Of a DNA stretch of 60,625 bases, positions 34,366-42,997 are shown piece by piece. This DNA comes from an uncultured Prevotella sp. (lineage in GTDB: Bacteria > Bacteroidota > Bacteroidia > Bacteroidales > Bacteroidaceae): contig ONYL01000012.1 of NCBI GenBank assembly GCA_900322035.1, positions 1-60,625 of the forward strand, given 5' to 3'. Each line of letters starts with the position of its first letter. Position 1 is the first letter of the stretch. The position numbers and the translations under genes were made by a program. A model generated the notes under the pieces. That model had not been told where the DNA came from. It did not search any database and worked only from the letters and a program-made list of their open reading frames with translations.

Positions 34366-35139
34366 TTAAATGTGTTTGCGGATTACTTGCTTTACGCCGT
34401 TGTTATCGTATACGAATGCAATAAGCCACATGTGATTGCGCACCCACTTCTCGTTGAGCGTGTAGGTGTAGTCGACTGTCGTGCTGTATCCTTCGGTTAC
34501 CGTCACATCCTGTCCCCACGTGCCATTGACGGCATCACGGAAGACGTGGGAGTGAAGATAGTTGGCGTTGGCAGAACCGTCGGGCATCATTTGCATCGCG
34601 ACGATGCTGTCTTCTACGAGCCACAATTGCAGCTTGCCGGAGGTGTTACCGTTGATACCCTCTATTGTGACGGATCCATGGAGGTCTGTGCCTGTTCCCT
34701 CGGCTGTTGCTGTCAAACTGACACTGGCTGTCTGTTGCAAGGATTGCATTACCTCTGAAGCCCAGGACGTATAGTCGCTCTTGCCGCGATAGTCTACAAC
34801 ACCAGTTGGCTGATATTCTATTCCCCAATAATTATAGTAGGTGTCTCCGAGGTCTGTGGCTAAACCTAACAGACGCGAGTTGCCTTTAAAGCCCAGAGGG
34901 CCTGAATGCATACCCACTGCAATCACCGTATCGGCCCCATATTGTTCCTGCAAAGTTTCTATCTCTTCATTTGCTTTGGGGCAGTTGACGCAACGCTGGC
35001 CAGTGAAGTCCACGACCAGCACGTTCTTGCCCACTGGTTGTGGCTTCACATAATCGAGACGCTCGTTCTCGCCGATTTCTGTGCCGCAGGATACCAACAG
35101 CATCGCGGCACTCAGTATGTATAAAAGCTTGTGTTTCAT
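34366..35139 (-). CDS. Omp28-related outer membrane lipoprotein
   Basis: Lipoprotein (MKHKLLYILSAAMLLVSC, Cys at about residue 18) of 257 residues. It resembles the Omp28 family, whose fold begins with a thioredoxin-like domain. The CxxC motif is visible in FTGQRCVNCPKANEEIETLQEQ, followed by VIAVGMHSGPLGF. The C-terminal half is beta-rich (VTVTEGYSTTVDYTYTLNEKWV). Its start codon shares one base with the stop of the DUF6029 barrel gene (TGATG), and a TlpA-like thioredoxin heads the operon. A redox or assembly partnership is inferred. Confidence 0.87.
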   Translation of the reverse strand: MKHKLLYILSAAMLLVSCGTEIGENERLDYVKPQPVGKNVLVVDFTGQRCVNCPKANEEIETLQEQYGADTVIAVGMHSGPLGFKGNSRLLGLATDLGDTYYNYWGIEYQPTGVVDYRGKSDYTSWASEVMQSLQQTASVSLTATAEGTGTDLHGSVTIEGINGNTSGKLQLWLVEDSIVAMQMMPDGSANANYLHSHVFRDAVNGTWGQDVTVTEGYSTTVDYTYTLNEKWVRNHMWLIAFVYDNNGVKQVIRKHI

Positions 35140-36812
35140 CAGAAGTTGTAGTTATAGGAAAGCGTTATACCTTGATAGGAGGGAACCAGGCGGCATACAC
35201 CACCCGAGCAGTTGTAGCCGCGACGCGTACGCACGTAGCCCAATTGGATGCGGTGGGCACCAATATTGTATGTGGTGTAGAGGTTCCAGTAATGGCGGTT
35301 GGTCTCACCCACGTTGTATTCATCGGAGGCTGTGAACATCCAATGGGGGACGAGCGACAGTTCCAAAAGGCCAAACAACCAGTCGCCTTGGTCCTCATGA
35401 GTTGTGAGGTATTGAGCTTCTGCACGGAGCGTGGTTTTGGGTGAGAATCTGTATTTACCTTCTACAACGAATACATTGGAGTGGATAAATCCTCCTTCGC
35501 CCTCAACGACGGTCTTGTTGTAGAACTGGTTCATGTAGAGTAGGTGAAGTTTGAAGTCGCGTGTGACGCGCTTATCTAACTGCACGTTGATGTCTTGATA
35601 ATATGTTTGGTCTCCCCATTTCCAGAATGCAGAACCATAGCCGTCGGTGCCTCTTTGTGCAGAGGTAGCTGGTTCGCCGTTCCAACCTTTATAGTGCTTA
35701 TCGGTGGAATGCACGTGTGAAAAGTTGATTTGGATGTTGGTGCCGTATTTTCCACCAAGGAAGGTATGCCGCTTGAAGGTGTAGCCCAACTGTGCTTGAT
35801 AAGCCCATTCGCCCAAAGCCAACTGTGTTGCATATGGGTAGAGAGCTGCCAAGGTGTAGGTGTGCTCATAGGTGAATGCCGGCAGATGGTCGACGAAGCT
35901 CGACGTTCCGTTCATCTGTCTTCTTGAGCGTGAGCTCATATTGTCAGACCGCTTTGCCTGGGCCAGAATGCTCATTCCCTTCAAAGAATAGCTTGCCGAG
36001 AGCAGCGCTGCATAACCGCGCCGATAGATGAATCCATTATCGAACGACGGATCCTGAGTTTTCTCTGCATATTCAGCGAGCATACTGAAAGCTCCTTTCT
36101 GCAAGTTTGCCCTCACATCCCAAGAGTTGACATAAGCGGGAAAGTTCAGTTTATGGGTGGGATCTGCGAAGACCGCGCCATCGTCGTCTTTACGCTCATG
36201 CTTGTTTACCCACGATCCTCCTAAAGACAGATAAGTTCCACTGTTGGCCATTGGCTTAATCCATTGGTCGAGGTTGAGTTGGAGATCAGCACCCGTCAGC
36301 CAGGCATCGTTGTGGGCCCAATAGCGCCGTTGTTGTCCGGCAATACCTTTAATCTGTACACCCTTGAAGGGCTTCAACACGAGACGACCGCCGAGCAGTG
36401 AGTTGTCGATGCCGAGGGAGCGTTCCTCGTAGGTTCGCAAAATGAATCCAGAGCCGAACTGCTCGTAGAAGTTACCCACTGTTAGTTCGGCGTTCTTGAG
36501 TTTTGCTTTCAGATATATATAGGGAAGTCCCCATCCTTTGAAGTCTCGTTCAAAGCCGGGCAGCGGATGTTCAAGGTACTCAAAGCGTGCGCCCGCATCG
36601 ACAAACTTGCTCAAGACACTGATGTCTGCATAAGTGTTTGTGCGGAAGTCTTCGTGGGAGCCATCTTCCTGTTTCCCCTGCGGCACGAGCATGTCGCTCT
36701 GTATACTGCCGCTCACAGCAGCATTGTAATGACCGTCGTTGTTGTTTTCTTGTGCCAGTGCAGGCCATGCTGCCAGGCAGAGAAACGCTACGACAAATGT
36801 TGATTTTCTCAT
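35139..36812 (-). CDS. DUF6029 family outer-membrane beta-barrel protein
   Basis: Secreted protein of 557 residues (signal peptide MRKSTFVVAFLCLAAWPALAQ) with many amphipathic strands (GFILRTYEERSLGIDNSLLGG, LHLLYMNQFYNKTV, ITLSYNYNF). It ends in a terminal aromatic residue, as outer-membrane barrels do. The N-terminal part (DISVLSKFVDAGARFEYLEHPLPGF) matches my recollection of DUF6029 from Bacteroidetes. It lies 9 bp after the TlpA-like gene and 1 bp overlapping the Omp28 gene. Function unknown; no TonB plug or SusC features. Confidence 0.83.
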   Translation of the reverse strand: MRKSTFVVAFLCLAAWPALAQENNNDGHYNAAVSGSIQSDMLVPQGKQEDGSHEDFRTNTYADISVLSKFVDAGARFEYLEHPLPGFERDFKGWGLPYIYLKAKLKNAELTVGNFYEQFGSGFILRTYEERSLGIDNSLLGGRLVLKPFKGVQIKGIAGQQRRYWAHNDAWLTGADLQLNLDQWIKPMANSGTYLSLGGSWVNKHERKDDDGAVFADPTHKLNFPAYVNSWDVRANLQKGAFSMLAEYAEKTQDPSFDNGFIYRRGYAALLSASYSLKGMSILAQAKRSDNMSSRSRRQMNGTSSFVDHLPAFTYEHTYTLAALYPYATQLALGEWAYQAQLGYTFKRHTFLGGKYGTNIQINFSHVHSTDKHYKGWNGEPATSAQRGTDGYGSAFWKWGDQTYYQDINVQLDKRVTRDFKLHLLYMNQFYNKTVVEGEGGFIHSNVFVVEGKYRFSPKTTLRAEAQYLTTHEDQGDWLFGLLELSLVPHWMFTASDEYNVGETNRHYWNLYTTYNIGAHRIQLGYVRTRRGYNCSGGVCRLVPSYQGITLSYNYNF

Positions 36813-36821
36813 TGGCTGAAA

Positions 36822-37313
36822 TTACTGGGCTATAAGTTCGCGAACTTTCTCGATGAGTTCATTCTCGGCACCGTCGGTGTAGCCGTTATGGCGATAGACG
36901 ATGTTGCCCTTTCCATCGCAGATGAGTACATAGGGAATCATCTGGATGCCTAATGAGCGCTTGAAGTCGGAGTTGGGATCGAGCAGCACGTCGTATTCCC
37001 AGCCTTCCTGGTCAACGAGGGGACGCACTTTATTGATATTTTGAGCCTGGTCGATGGATATGGCGAAAATCTTCACGCCGGTTTCTTTCTGCCAGTCATC
37101 GTAAACTTCACTGATTGCTGTGAGCTCACGGTTGCAAGGTTTGCACCATGTTGCGAAGAAGTCGATGATGAAGGGCTTGCCACCGTTGTTCAATGTGTCA
37201 GTAGTAACTGTTTTTCCGTTGATGTCTTTCAATGTTACGGAGGGTAATTGCGCCATAGCCGTTCCCACGAGGCTGAACAGCATTACCGTCAAAGCAAATA
37301 CGTACTTTTTCAT
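36822..37313 (-). CDS. TlpA-like thioredoxin-fold protein, secreted
   Basis: Periplasmic thiol-disulfide protein of 163 residues. A signal peptide (MKKYVFALTVMLFSLVGTAMAQ) is followed by a TlpA/ResA fold with the redox pair in FFATWCKPCNREL (about residues 54-62) and the cis-Pro region later (GIQMIPYVLICDGKGN). It is first in an operon with the DUF6029 barrel and the Omp28 lipoprotein, whose cysteines may be its clients. Confidence 0.93.
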   Translation of the reverse strand: MKKYVFALTVMLFSLVGTAMAQLPSVTLKDINGKTVTTDTLNNGGKPFIIDFFATWCKPCNRELTAISEVYDDWQKETGVKIFAISIDQAQNINKVRPLVDQEGWEYDVLLDPNSDFKRSLGIQMIPYVLICDGKGNIVYRHNGYTDGAENELIEKVRELIAQ

Positions 37314-37341
37314 ATTCGTTTTTATTTTTGTTAATTGATTG

Positions 37342-37349
37342 CAAAGATA
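37342..37349 (-). promoter_or_regulatory. Promoter of the TlpA/DUF6029/Omp28 operon, -7 element
   Basis: TATCTTTG on the minus strand, 28 bp before the ATG. No clear -33 box. Confidence 0.6.
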
Positions 37350-37816
37350 GCATAATAAATGATGAATAAGGAAGAAAATTCTGTTAAAAATTACTTCGGA
37401 ATTTGGATTTTCAAGATTTTCTTATATTGCTACGGGATTTCACGGGCTGAGTTTTTGATGGAAGAGGGCTAAGATGTGGGTCGATTGTAGGGGCTGGTGA
37501 TGTACGGCTGCGCCAGATTTTATCTTTTAGGGGCCATCTTTAAGCCTTCGGCGATTACCTATTTGATAGCGTTCTTTGAATGCCCAAGGAGTGGCTTTCA
37601 GACACTTCTGCTTTTCGTTATCATGAGGTGCCGTCATAGGCTTCGATACAATCGGTGGCATTCGTCAGTAACCTTTTTTGAGATCCTAATGAGAATGGAG
37701 ATGCTTAGACCTCATTCTGGCCGGTAGTTACAGCAGGCATCAACAGGAGAACTGTACTGGTGAGTTGACGGCAGTTGGAAATGATTGGCTTAGGAGCGGA
37801 GTGCTTTGTTTTCTTG
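37350..37816. other. Gene-free stretch between the TlpA-like and MATE genes
   Basis: About 470 bp without a convincing gene, promoter or terminator. A 76-codon frame at 37497-37727 (+) has no signal peptide or recognisable motif. Broken frames on both strands could be decayed coding sequence, but I cannot name a source. Confidence 0.5.
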
Positions 37817-39238
37817 TCATCCCTTGTCGGGGTTTTTCATCCATTTGCCGCGGAAAATACGGATGAGAAAGATGATTCCTCGGAAAGTGAGCTCGACGGC
37901 CATAGCCACCCAAACGCCACGCAGGCCGTAGTGTTGGGCTAACATATAGGCTAAGGTCAGGCGGACACACCACATTGACCCAAGGTTCATCAGCGCGGGC
38001 TTGAACGTGTCGCCGGCTCCTACACAAATGCTGTAGCCCACAATGCTGGCCGCAAAAAACGGTTCGGCAAAAGCCTCAATACGCAGCACGCTTGCTCCCA
38101 ATTGTCTGATTTCCTCTACCGGAGACAGCATTCCGATCATCTCTGGAGCAAAAACATACATGACGAATCCCATCACGGCCATGATGCCCATACCGAGAAA
38201 CATGGTCATCCTTGCGAAGCTGTGGCAGAGGTCGCGTCGTCCTGCGCCGATACTCTGTCCGATCAGTGTTGTGGCAGCATCGCCGATGCCGTAGCCAGGC
38301 ATGTAGCAGAGGCTTTCGGCTGTGACAGCAAAGGAATTGGAAGCGATGGCGATATTGCCCAAAGGGGCTACAATCATTGTGCTTACCACTTGCGCACCGT
38401 TCATCAGAATGTATTGTAAGGCCATCGGTCCGCTGATCTTGAAAGCTTCCTTCACGTAGGCTCCGTTCCAGACAAACCGCTCAAGGTCTTTTTTCCATGC
38501 GAGGATCTTGCTTTTCACCACAGTGAAATAGATGAGGGTCAAAGACGTAATGATATAAGCAAGAGTAGTGCCGATAGCTGCACCGGCCACGCGGAGTCCG
38601 AATCCGAAGACGTGGAAGTCGGCTCCAAGGACGCTGATAGTGCGTGAGGGGAAGATAAAGATGAAATTGAACAGTACGTCAAGGACGCAGTTGAGCGAAA
38701 GCACAATGCCCGGCACTTTCATGTCGCCACTCGATTTGAGCAGTGCACTGGAGAGCGACTCCAAATAGAAGAAGGGCGCGCCGCAGGCAAAGATGAGAAA
38801 ATAGAGGGTGGCGTCGTGTTGAATGTCTGGACCGCCCCCCAACCATCCCGGCAGCCAAGGAGCAATAACGCCAGATATGGCCATGATGACAAACGAAAAG
38901 AGCAGGCAGACTACGTAGCCATGCTTCATCACCTGTCGGGCACGTTGGAAATCGTTGGCACCGATAAAGTGGGCCACCTGAACAGAGAAGCCCAATGCGA
39001 CGGCTCCGCCTAACGAGCCGAAGAGCCATCCTGCAGGCTCTACGAGGCCAATGCTCGCACTGGCTTCCGCACCCAGTGAACCCACCATAGATGCGTCGAT
39101 GAAAAACATCAGCACCGACGTTATCTGTGCTAAAATGGAGGGAATGCTCAGTCCGATAATAAGATTGAGTTTCTCGCTTCCTGTCAAGGAATTGCCCAAG
39201 CGTATATGCTCTAATAAAGCATCGGTTTTTTTGCTCAT
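37817..39238 (-). CDS. MATE family efflux transporter
   Basis: Multidrug and toxin extrusion family transporter of 473 residues with about 12 transmembrane helices. The first conserved region is LNLIIGLSIPSILAQITSVLMFFIDASMVGSLG and the internal repeat begins ISGPMALQYILMNGAQVVSTMIV. A cation-coupled exporter of drugs or metabolites is expected; the substrate is unknown. The promoter -7 box ends only 4 bp before the ATG, so the mRNA may be leaderless. A probable non-coding RNA with its terminator lies immediately upstream. Confidence 0.92.
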   Translation of the reverse strand: MSKKTDALLEHIRLGNSLTGSEKLNLIIGLSIPSILAQITSVLMFFIDASMVGSLGAEASASIGLVEPAGWLFGSLGGAVALGFSVQVAHFIGANDFQRARQVMKHGYVVCLLFSFVIMAISGVIAPWLPGWLGGGPDIQHDATLYFLIFACGAPFFYLESLSSALLKSSGDMKVPGIVLSLNCVLDVLFNFIFIFPSRTISVLGADFHVFGFGLRVAGAAIGTTLAYIITSLTLIYFTVVKSKILAWKKDLERFVWNGAYVKEAFKISGPMALQYILMNGAQVVSTMIVAPLGNIAIASNSFAVTAESLCYMPGYGIGDAATTLIGQSIGAGRRDLCHSFARMTMFLGMGIMAVMGFVMYVFAPEMIGMLSPVEEIRQLGASVLRIEAFAEPFFAASIVGYSICVGAGDTFKPALMNLGSMWCVRLTLAYMLAQHYGLRGVWVAMAVELTFRGIIFLIRIFRGKWMKNPDKG

Positions 39239-39242
39239 GGTG

Positions 39243-39273
39243 CAAAATTACTAAAAAAGCGCCAGACATCAAA
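39243..39273 (-). promoter_or_regulatory. Promoter of the MATE gene, predicting a leaderless mRNA
   Basis: On the minus strand: TTTG (39270-39273), a 19-bp spacer, then TAATTTTG (39243-39250). The ATG is at 39238, so transcription should begin at or within a few bases of the start codon. Confidence 0.65.
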
Positions 39274-39294
39274 ACGATGTGCGCATACGGAAAC

Positions 39295-39612
39295 AAAAAA
39301 AGGGAGCTTGCTCTCGCCCCCCCGTCATGCCGGATGGGATGTTTTTCCCTGTCCGACACCTGAACCACAATTCTTTCTACCTTTAACTAATAACCTTCTT
39401 GAAGTCTATAGCTACCTATTGAATGCTATCTCTGTATAAACAATCTTTTACCTTAAGAAAACTCTACCTTCGGGTTAACACAATCATTGTGCTGTATTAT
39501 TTTATTTCTATCCTTTCTGAACAATCAGTTTACCTTCCTTTTAAATTCGGCAGCTTTAACAGCCGACCTTGTTATCCTTCTCTCAAACTTTTTCCTTTAT
39601 ATCTTTTCCTTT
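39295..39612 (-). ncRNA. Candidate non-coding RNA of about 310 nt
   Basis: A promoter (-7 TAACTTTG at 39619-39626) on the minus strand starts a purine-rich transcript that has no open frame of note. It ends at a bulged GC hairpin (39302-39318) followed by T7 (39301-39295). Internal stems are visible: a small one at about 39550-39565 (GGCTGTTAAAGCTGCC on the minus strand) and a longer one at about 39328-39358. It could be a stand-alone RNA (6S-like or a regulatory RNA) or a long attenuated leader for the MATE gene. No Rfam class could be assigned by eye. Confidence 0.4.
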
Positions 39613-39618
39613 CGCTTG

Positions 39619-39650
39619 CAAAGTTAGCGTCTTATTTTTTACGACCCAAT
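39619..39650 (-). promoter_or_regulatory. Promoter of the candidate RNA
   Basis: TAACTTTG (39619-39626) on the minus strand, with ATTG (39647-39650, 3 of 4 matches to TTTG) 20 bp upstream. Confidence 0.6.
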
Positions 39651-40108
39651 AGTTTGGAATTGAAAAAAGTATAGATGGCTCGTTTTCTTGATTTAAATCA
39701 ATTGTTGTGTGCGCAAACTGTATGTTTTGCACGATATTTTGCTCAACTTCATTTGCTGTTTGGGAGAAGGGACTTCATGCAGGTTAGTCGACGGAATATG
39801 AATGGTTTAAGGTGATTGCCCCTGCAGAGGAAAACAGCAGATATAAGGCAATTGCCTGAACCATATTTACAGAAGGCGTTGCACAGAAAGAAAAATCTGC
39901 ACTCAATCCACTCGTCGTACAGTCGTCCCAATGACAGTTGCCGGTATGGAGAAGGTAAAAAACAGGCCTTACTTTGACGATATATCCGCCAGGACCGTGC
40001 CGGTTACTTTCTATGGATTGGCATCTGAGCTGACACAGATCAGCTGCCTTGCCGGCCGGGAGATTCGGAGCATGGTCTATGGTTGCTCAAAAAAACGCGA
40101 CTCATCCG
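39651..40108. other. Gene-free stretch upstream of the RNA promoter
   Basis: About 460 bp. Small frames occur on both strands (for example 39749-39931 minus, 60 codons), but none shows a signal peptide, motif or promoter. Nothing recognised. Confidence 0.45.
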
Positions 40109-40240
40109 GGCTCCCAAAAGGTGCCTCGCCGGCCGCCATATGCAATCCCGTCGGCCGCCATATGCAATCCCGCTGGCCGCCATATGGAATCCCGCCGGCC
40201 GCCATATGCAATCCCGTCAGCCGCCAAGTGCCAGCCGGCA
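40109..40240 (-). repeat. 22-bp palindromic array, copy B (6 units, inverted)
   Basis: Units start at 40109, 40131, 40153, 40175, 40197 and 40219, an exact 22-bp period. The middle four are nearly identical (GGCCGCCATATGCAATCC plus a 4-bp linker). The outer two are diverged. Read on the minus strand the unit (GGATTGCATATGGCGGCC) aligns with that of the array at 28476. The flank TTCATGCCGGC on the minus strand side also matches. It lies 127 bp beyond the end of the gamma-carbonic anhydrase gene. Confidence 0.9.
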
Positions 40241-40367
40241 TGAATAACCGTTTATCCGACGATGAGTGCTGGATGCTCCAATATGGAGACCTCCATCCTC
40301 ATAGTAGTCCCAACGGTAGAGAAGATTTGATACTGTCGTCGTGAGGACATCGTTGTGCCCGCAGTGG

Positions 40368-40877
40368 TCACGGTTCTTGCCGATAAATCTCCTTCACTTC
40401 CATGTAGGATTGTGCATAGGCTTCGGCCTGTCCTTTGGCGGCGGCCTTCAGCCGGCGGGCCGGAATGCCTCCCCAGATTTCATAGGGCGGGATTTGGGTG
40501 CCTTGCAGCACCACGGCTCCAGCGGCTACGATGGCTCCGTTGCCGACGACCGCGCCGTCGAGCACTGTTGCCCCCATGCCGATGAGTGCGCCGTTGCCCA
40601 CCGTGCAGGCATGTACAGTAGCATTGTGTCCGATGGAGACATCGTTGCCGATGGTGCATCGCCCTTCTCCGTGGGCTACATGGATGCAGGCGCAGTCCTG
40701 TAAGTTGGTACGGTCGCCAAGCGTGATGCTGTTGATGTCGGCGCGTATGACGGCACCAAACCAGATTGAGCAGTCGTTGCCCAAGGTGCAGTCGCCGATG
40801 AGGGTGGCGTTGTCGGCCAGATAGCAACGCTCGCCCCACTGGGGTGACTTGCCCTGGAATGTCTTGATGATTGCCAT
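40368..40877 (-). CDS. Gamma-carbonic anhydrase family protein
   Basis: Left-handed beta-helix protein of 169 residues built from hexapeptide repeats (ATLIGDCTLGNDCSIWFGAVIRADINSI and onward). The metal-ligand histidines are placed as in the Cam/YrdA group: CIHVAHGEG and GHNATVH (about residues 67 and 88-93). Many family members lack proven carbonic anhydrase activity, so the activity is an inference. It lies 42 bp after lpxB in the same direction and could be co-transcribed with surE-lpxB. Confidence 0.9.
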   Translation of the reverse strand: MAIIKTFQGKSPQWGERCYLADNATLIGDCTLGNDCSIWFGAVIRADINSITLGDRTNLQDCACIHVAHGEGRCTIGNDVSIGHNATVHACTVGNGALIGMGATVLDGAVVGNGAIVAAGAVVLQGTQIPPYEIWGGIPARRLKAAAKGQAEAYAQSYMEVKEIYRQEP

Positions 40878-40919
40878 TTTAGTGTGATGTGTATACGGAT
40901 TACGAAATATTCTGTTGCC

Positions 40920-42092
40920 TCATGCCTTGTTGCCATACTTTTCACGGAGAAGCCTGATCATCGCGTTTGCGGCATTCTCGGGAGCCACCTTCTCGCCTAA
41001 CAGCTTCCACACTTCTTTGTAGCGTGAGAGCTGGCGGTCTCGCTTGTCCCCATCGGGGAGGATACCGTGCAGGCAGTGGCTGATGTTTTCCACAGAGAAC
41101 CTGTCTGCCAAAAGCTCCGGCACCACTTCTTCGTCGGCTATGAGGTTTACCAGGCTGATGTATTTGCACTGAATGATGTGATTGAAGCAGAAGCGGATGA
41201 GGCGGGGCACCGGCGTCTTGTAGCATACTACTTGTGGTACGCCGAAGAGGGCGGTCTCCAAGGTTGCGGTTCCGCTCGTCACCAAAGCTGCGGTGGAGTG
41301 GGAGAGAAGCGGATAGGTGTCGTTGTCGACGCGGCGGATAGCGTCAGCTCCTTGACAGCGCTTCAACACCGCGTCGTAGTATTCCTTTTCCACAGACGGC
41401 GCACAGGCCAAGACCAGTTGGTATCTTCCCGACAGTGGGGCAGAGGCTGCGACCATTGCCGGCAGATTGTCCTTGATTTCCTGTTTGCGGCTTCCTGCCA
41501 ACAGCGCGATGATGGGCAGGTGGGCGTCGAGGTGCCATCGGTGGGCAAACTCCGTGAAGCTCTCATTGTAGCCATTGTTGAATTCCCTCACTTCATCTGC
41601 CGTTGGGTTGCCCACGTAGTGCACGGAGTAATGATGTTTTTTCTCGTAGAAAGGCACTTCGAAGGGAAGGATGCAGAACATCTCATCAACATCGCGGCGG
41701 ATGCTTTTCATACGCCATTCTTTCCATGCCCATATCTTCGGCGAAATATAATAAAAAGCCGGGATGTGAGTTTTGCGGTGCAGGAAGTGGGCGATGTCGA
41801 GATTGAAGCCTGCATAGTCCACTAAAATCACGACATCGGGTTGCCAGGCAACAATGTCACGCTTCACCATGGCCATGTTGCTGAAAATCACGCGCAGGTG
41901 GAGCAGCACAGGCACAAACCCCATATAGGCCATTTCTTTGTAGTGGCGCACACGCTCACCGCCTACGGCCTGCATAAGATCGCCGCCGATGAAACGAAAT
42001 TGCGCCGTCGGGTCTTTTCTTTTCAGGGCTGCCATGAGCCGGCTGGCATGAAGCTCGCCGCTGGCCTCGCCTACGATGAGATAGTATTTCAT
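40920..42092 (-). CDS. lpxB: Lipid-A-disaccharide synthase LpxB
   Basis: Glycosyltransferase family 19 enzyme that joins UDP-diacylglucosamine and lipid X to form the lipid A disaccharide, at the inner membrane. It begins MKYYLIVGEASGELHASRLM, with FRFIGGDLMQAVGG, VVILVDYAGFNLDIAHFLH, YYISPKIWAWKEWR and TSGTATLETALFGVPQVVCYK following in family order. It has 390 residues. The ATG at 42092 overlaps the surE stop by 4 bp (ATGA), so it is preferred over the ATG at 42101. It marks the organism as having lipid A. Confidence 0.96.
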   Translation of the reverse strand: MKYYLIVGEASGELHASRLMAALKRKDPTAQFRFIGGDLMQAVGGERVRHYKEMAYMGFVPVLLHLRVIFSNMAMVKRDIVAWQPDVVILVDYAGFNLDIAHFLHRKTHIPAFYYISPKIWAWKEWRMKSIRRDVDEMFCILPFEVPFYEKKHHYSVHYVGNPTADEVREFNNGYNESFTEFAHRWHLDAHLPIIALLAGSRKQEIKDNLPAMVAASAPLSGRYQLVLACAPSVEKEYYDAVLKRCQGADAIRRVDNDTYPLLSHSTAALVTSGTATLETALFGVPQVVCYKTPVPRLIRFCFNHIIQCKYISLVNLIADEEVVPELLADRFSVENISHCLHGILPDGDKRDRQLSRYKEVWKLLGEKVAPENAANAMIRLLREKYGNKA

Positions 42093-42856
42093 AGGTTCCA
42101 CTTTTCAACGCTGGCCATGAAGTCGTAGGCCGTCACATCCATCGTGGTGGGTGTGATGGCCACATAGCCCTCGGCCAAAGCCTGCTGGTCGGTGCCCTCA
42201 GCGCCGACTTCGTCGTTGGCATACTCGCCGGTCATCCAGTAGTAGTCGTAGCCCCGAGGATGGTGGCATTTCACCACTTCGTTGATCCATCGGCCATAGG
42301 TCATGCGGCAAACCTTTACACCTAAGAATTTGTCGGTGTTGGGGAAATTGACGTTGAGACACACGCCGCGCGGCAATTTCTCGGCCAGCACCTTCTTCAC
42401 GATTTCCCTAATGTAGTGGCGCAGAGGCTCCTGTGAGGCTTCCTCGTCATAGTTGCAGTTGGAGAAAGCCACGCTGGGAATGTATTTCATGCAGCCTTCC
42501 ATTGCTACACCCATTGTGCCGGAATAATGTGAGTTGACGGTGGAATTGTCGCCGTGGTTGATGCCTCCCAATATCAGGTCGGGCTTTCGCGAGGAGCAGA
42601 GCTGGTCAAGGGCCAGCTTCACGCAGTCTACAGGGGTGCCGCTGCAGCTCCACACCTCAACCTCGCCCATGTTGTGACGGCGTTTGAGCCGCAAGGGAGT
42701 CGCAGCGGAGAAGGCGCAGGCAAAACCTGAGCGGGCTGCTTCCGGGGCACAGACGATGACGTCGGCAAGGTCTTTCACGAAGTCTACCAGTGAGCGGATG
42801 CCTACGGAGTGATAGCCGTCGTCGTTGGAAATGAGAATCAGTGGTCGCTTGTTCAT
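42089..42856 (-). CDS. surE: 5'/3'-nucleotidase SurE
   Basis: Metal-dependent nucleoside monophosphate phosphatase, also active on polyphosphate in some species. The metal-binding ISNDDGYHSVGIRSL is at residues 8-22, with the downstream GGINHGDNSTVNSHYSGTMGVAMEG conserved in the family. It has 255 residues. It is first in the surE-lpxB operon and divergent from parA. Confidence 0.96.
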   Translation of the reverse strand: MNKRPLILISNDDGYHSVGIRSLVDFVKDLADVIVCAPEAARSGFACAFSAATPLRLKRRHNMGEVEVWSCSGTPVDCVKLALDQLCSSRKPDLILGGINHGDNSTVNSHYSGTMGVAMEGCMKYIPSVAFSNCNYDEEASQEPLRHYIREIVKKVLAEKLPRGVCLNVNFPNTDKFLGVKVCRMTYGRWINEVVKCHHPRGYDYYWMTGEYANDEVGAEGTDQQALAEGYVAITPTTMDVTAYDFMASVEKWNL

Positions 42857-42913
42857 AAAAAATCATTTAAAACATTATCGCTCATGTCCGCTACAAGGCG
42901 GAGCATTGCACTG

Positions 42914-42921
42914 CAAAAGTA
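42914..42921 (-). promoter_or_regulatory. surE-lpxB promoter, -7 element
   Basis: TACTTTTG on the minus strand, 57 bp ahead of the surE ATG, in the intergenic region divergent from parA. Confidence 0.5.
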
Positions 42922-42962
42922 CAAAAAAAGGTTTAATTATCTTCTTTCTCGCATAAAATATG

Positions 42963-42970
42963 TAACTTTG
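42963..42970 (+). promoter_or_regulatory. parA operon promoter, -7 element
   Basis: TAACTTTG, 27 bp ahead of the parA ATG. No good -33 box. Confidence 0.6.
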
Positions 42971-42997
42971 CAGCTAAGATTATAATGAATAGTGATA

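Noticed and set aside
37497-37727. 76-codon frame on the plus strand
   Set aside because: No signal, motif or promoter; composition looks like non-coding DNA or long-dead coding sequence.
40109-40240. CRISPR array
   Set aside because: The repeats are contiguous with no unique spacers, the unit is 22 bp and no cas genes are in the window.
39931-40344. 137-codon frame on the plus strand
   Set aside because: It runs through the 22-bp tandem array; the repeating peptide pattern is a by-product of the repeats.
42857-42997. parS site between surE and parA
   Set aside because: No sequence close to TGTTTCACGTGAAACA was found. CACGTG occurs in the dnaG array and inside a few genes, but the flanks do not match parS.
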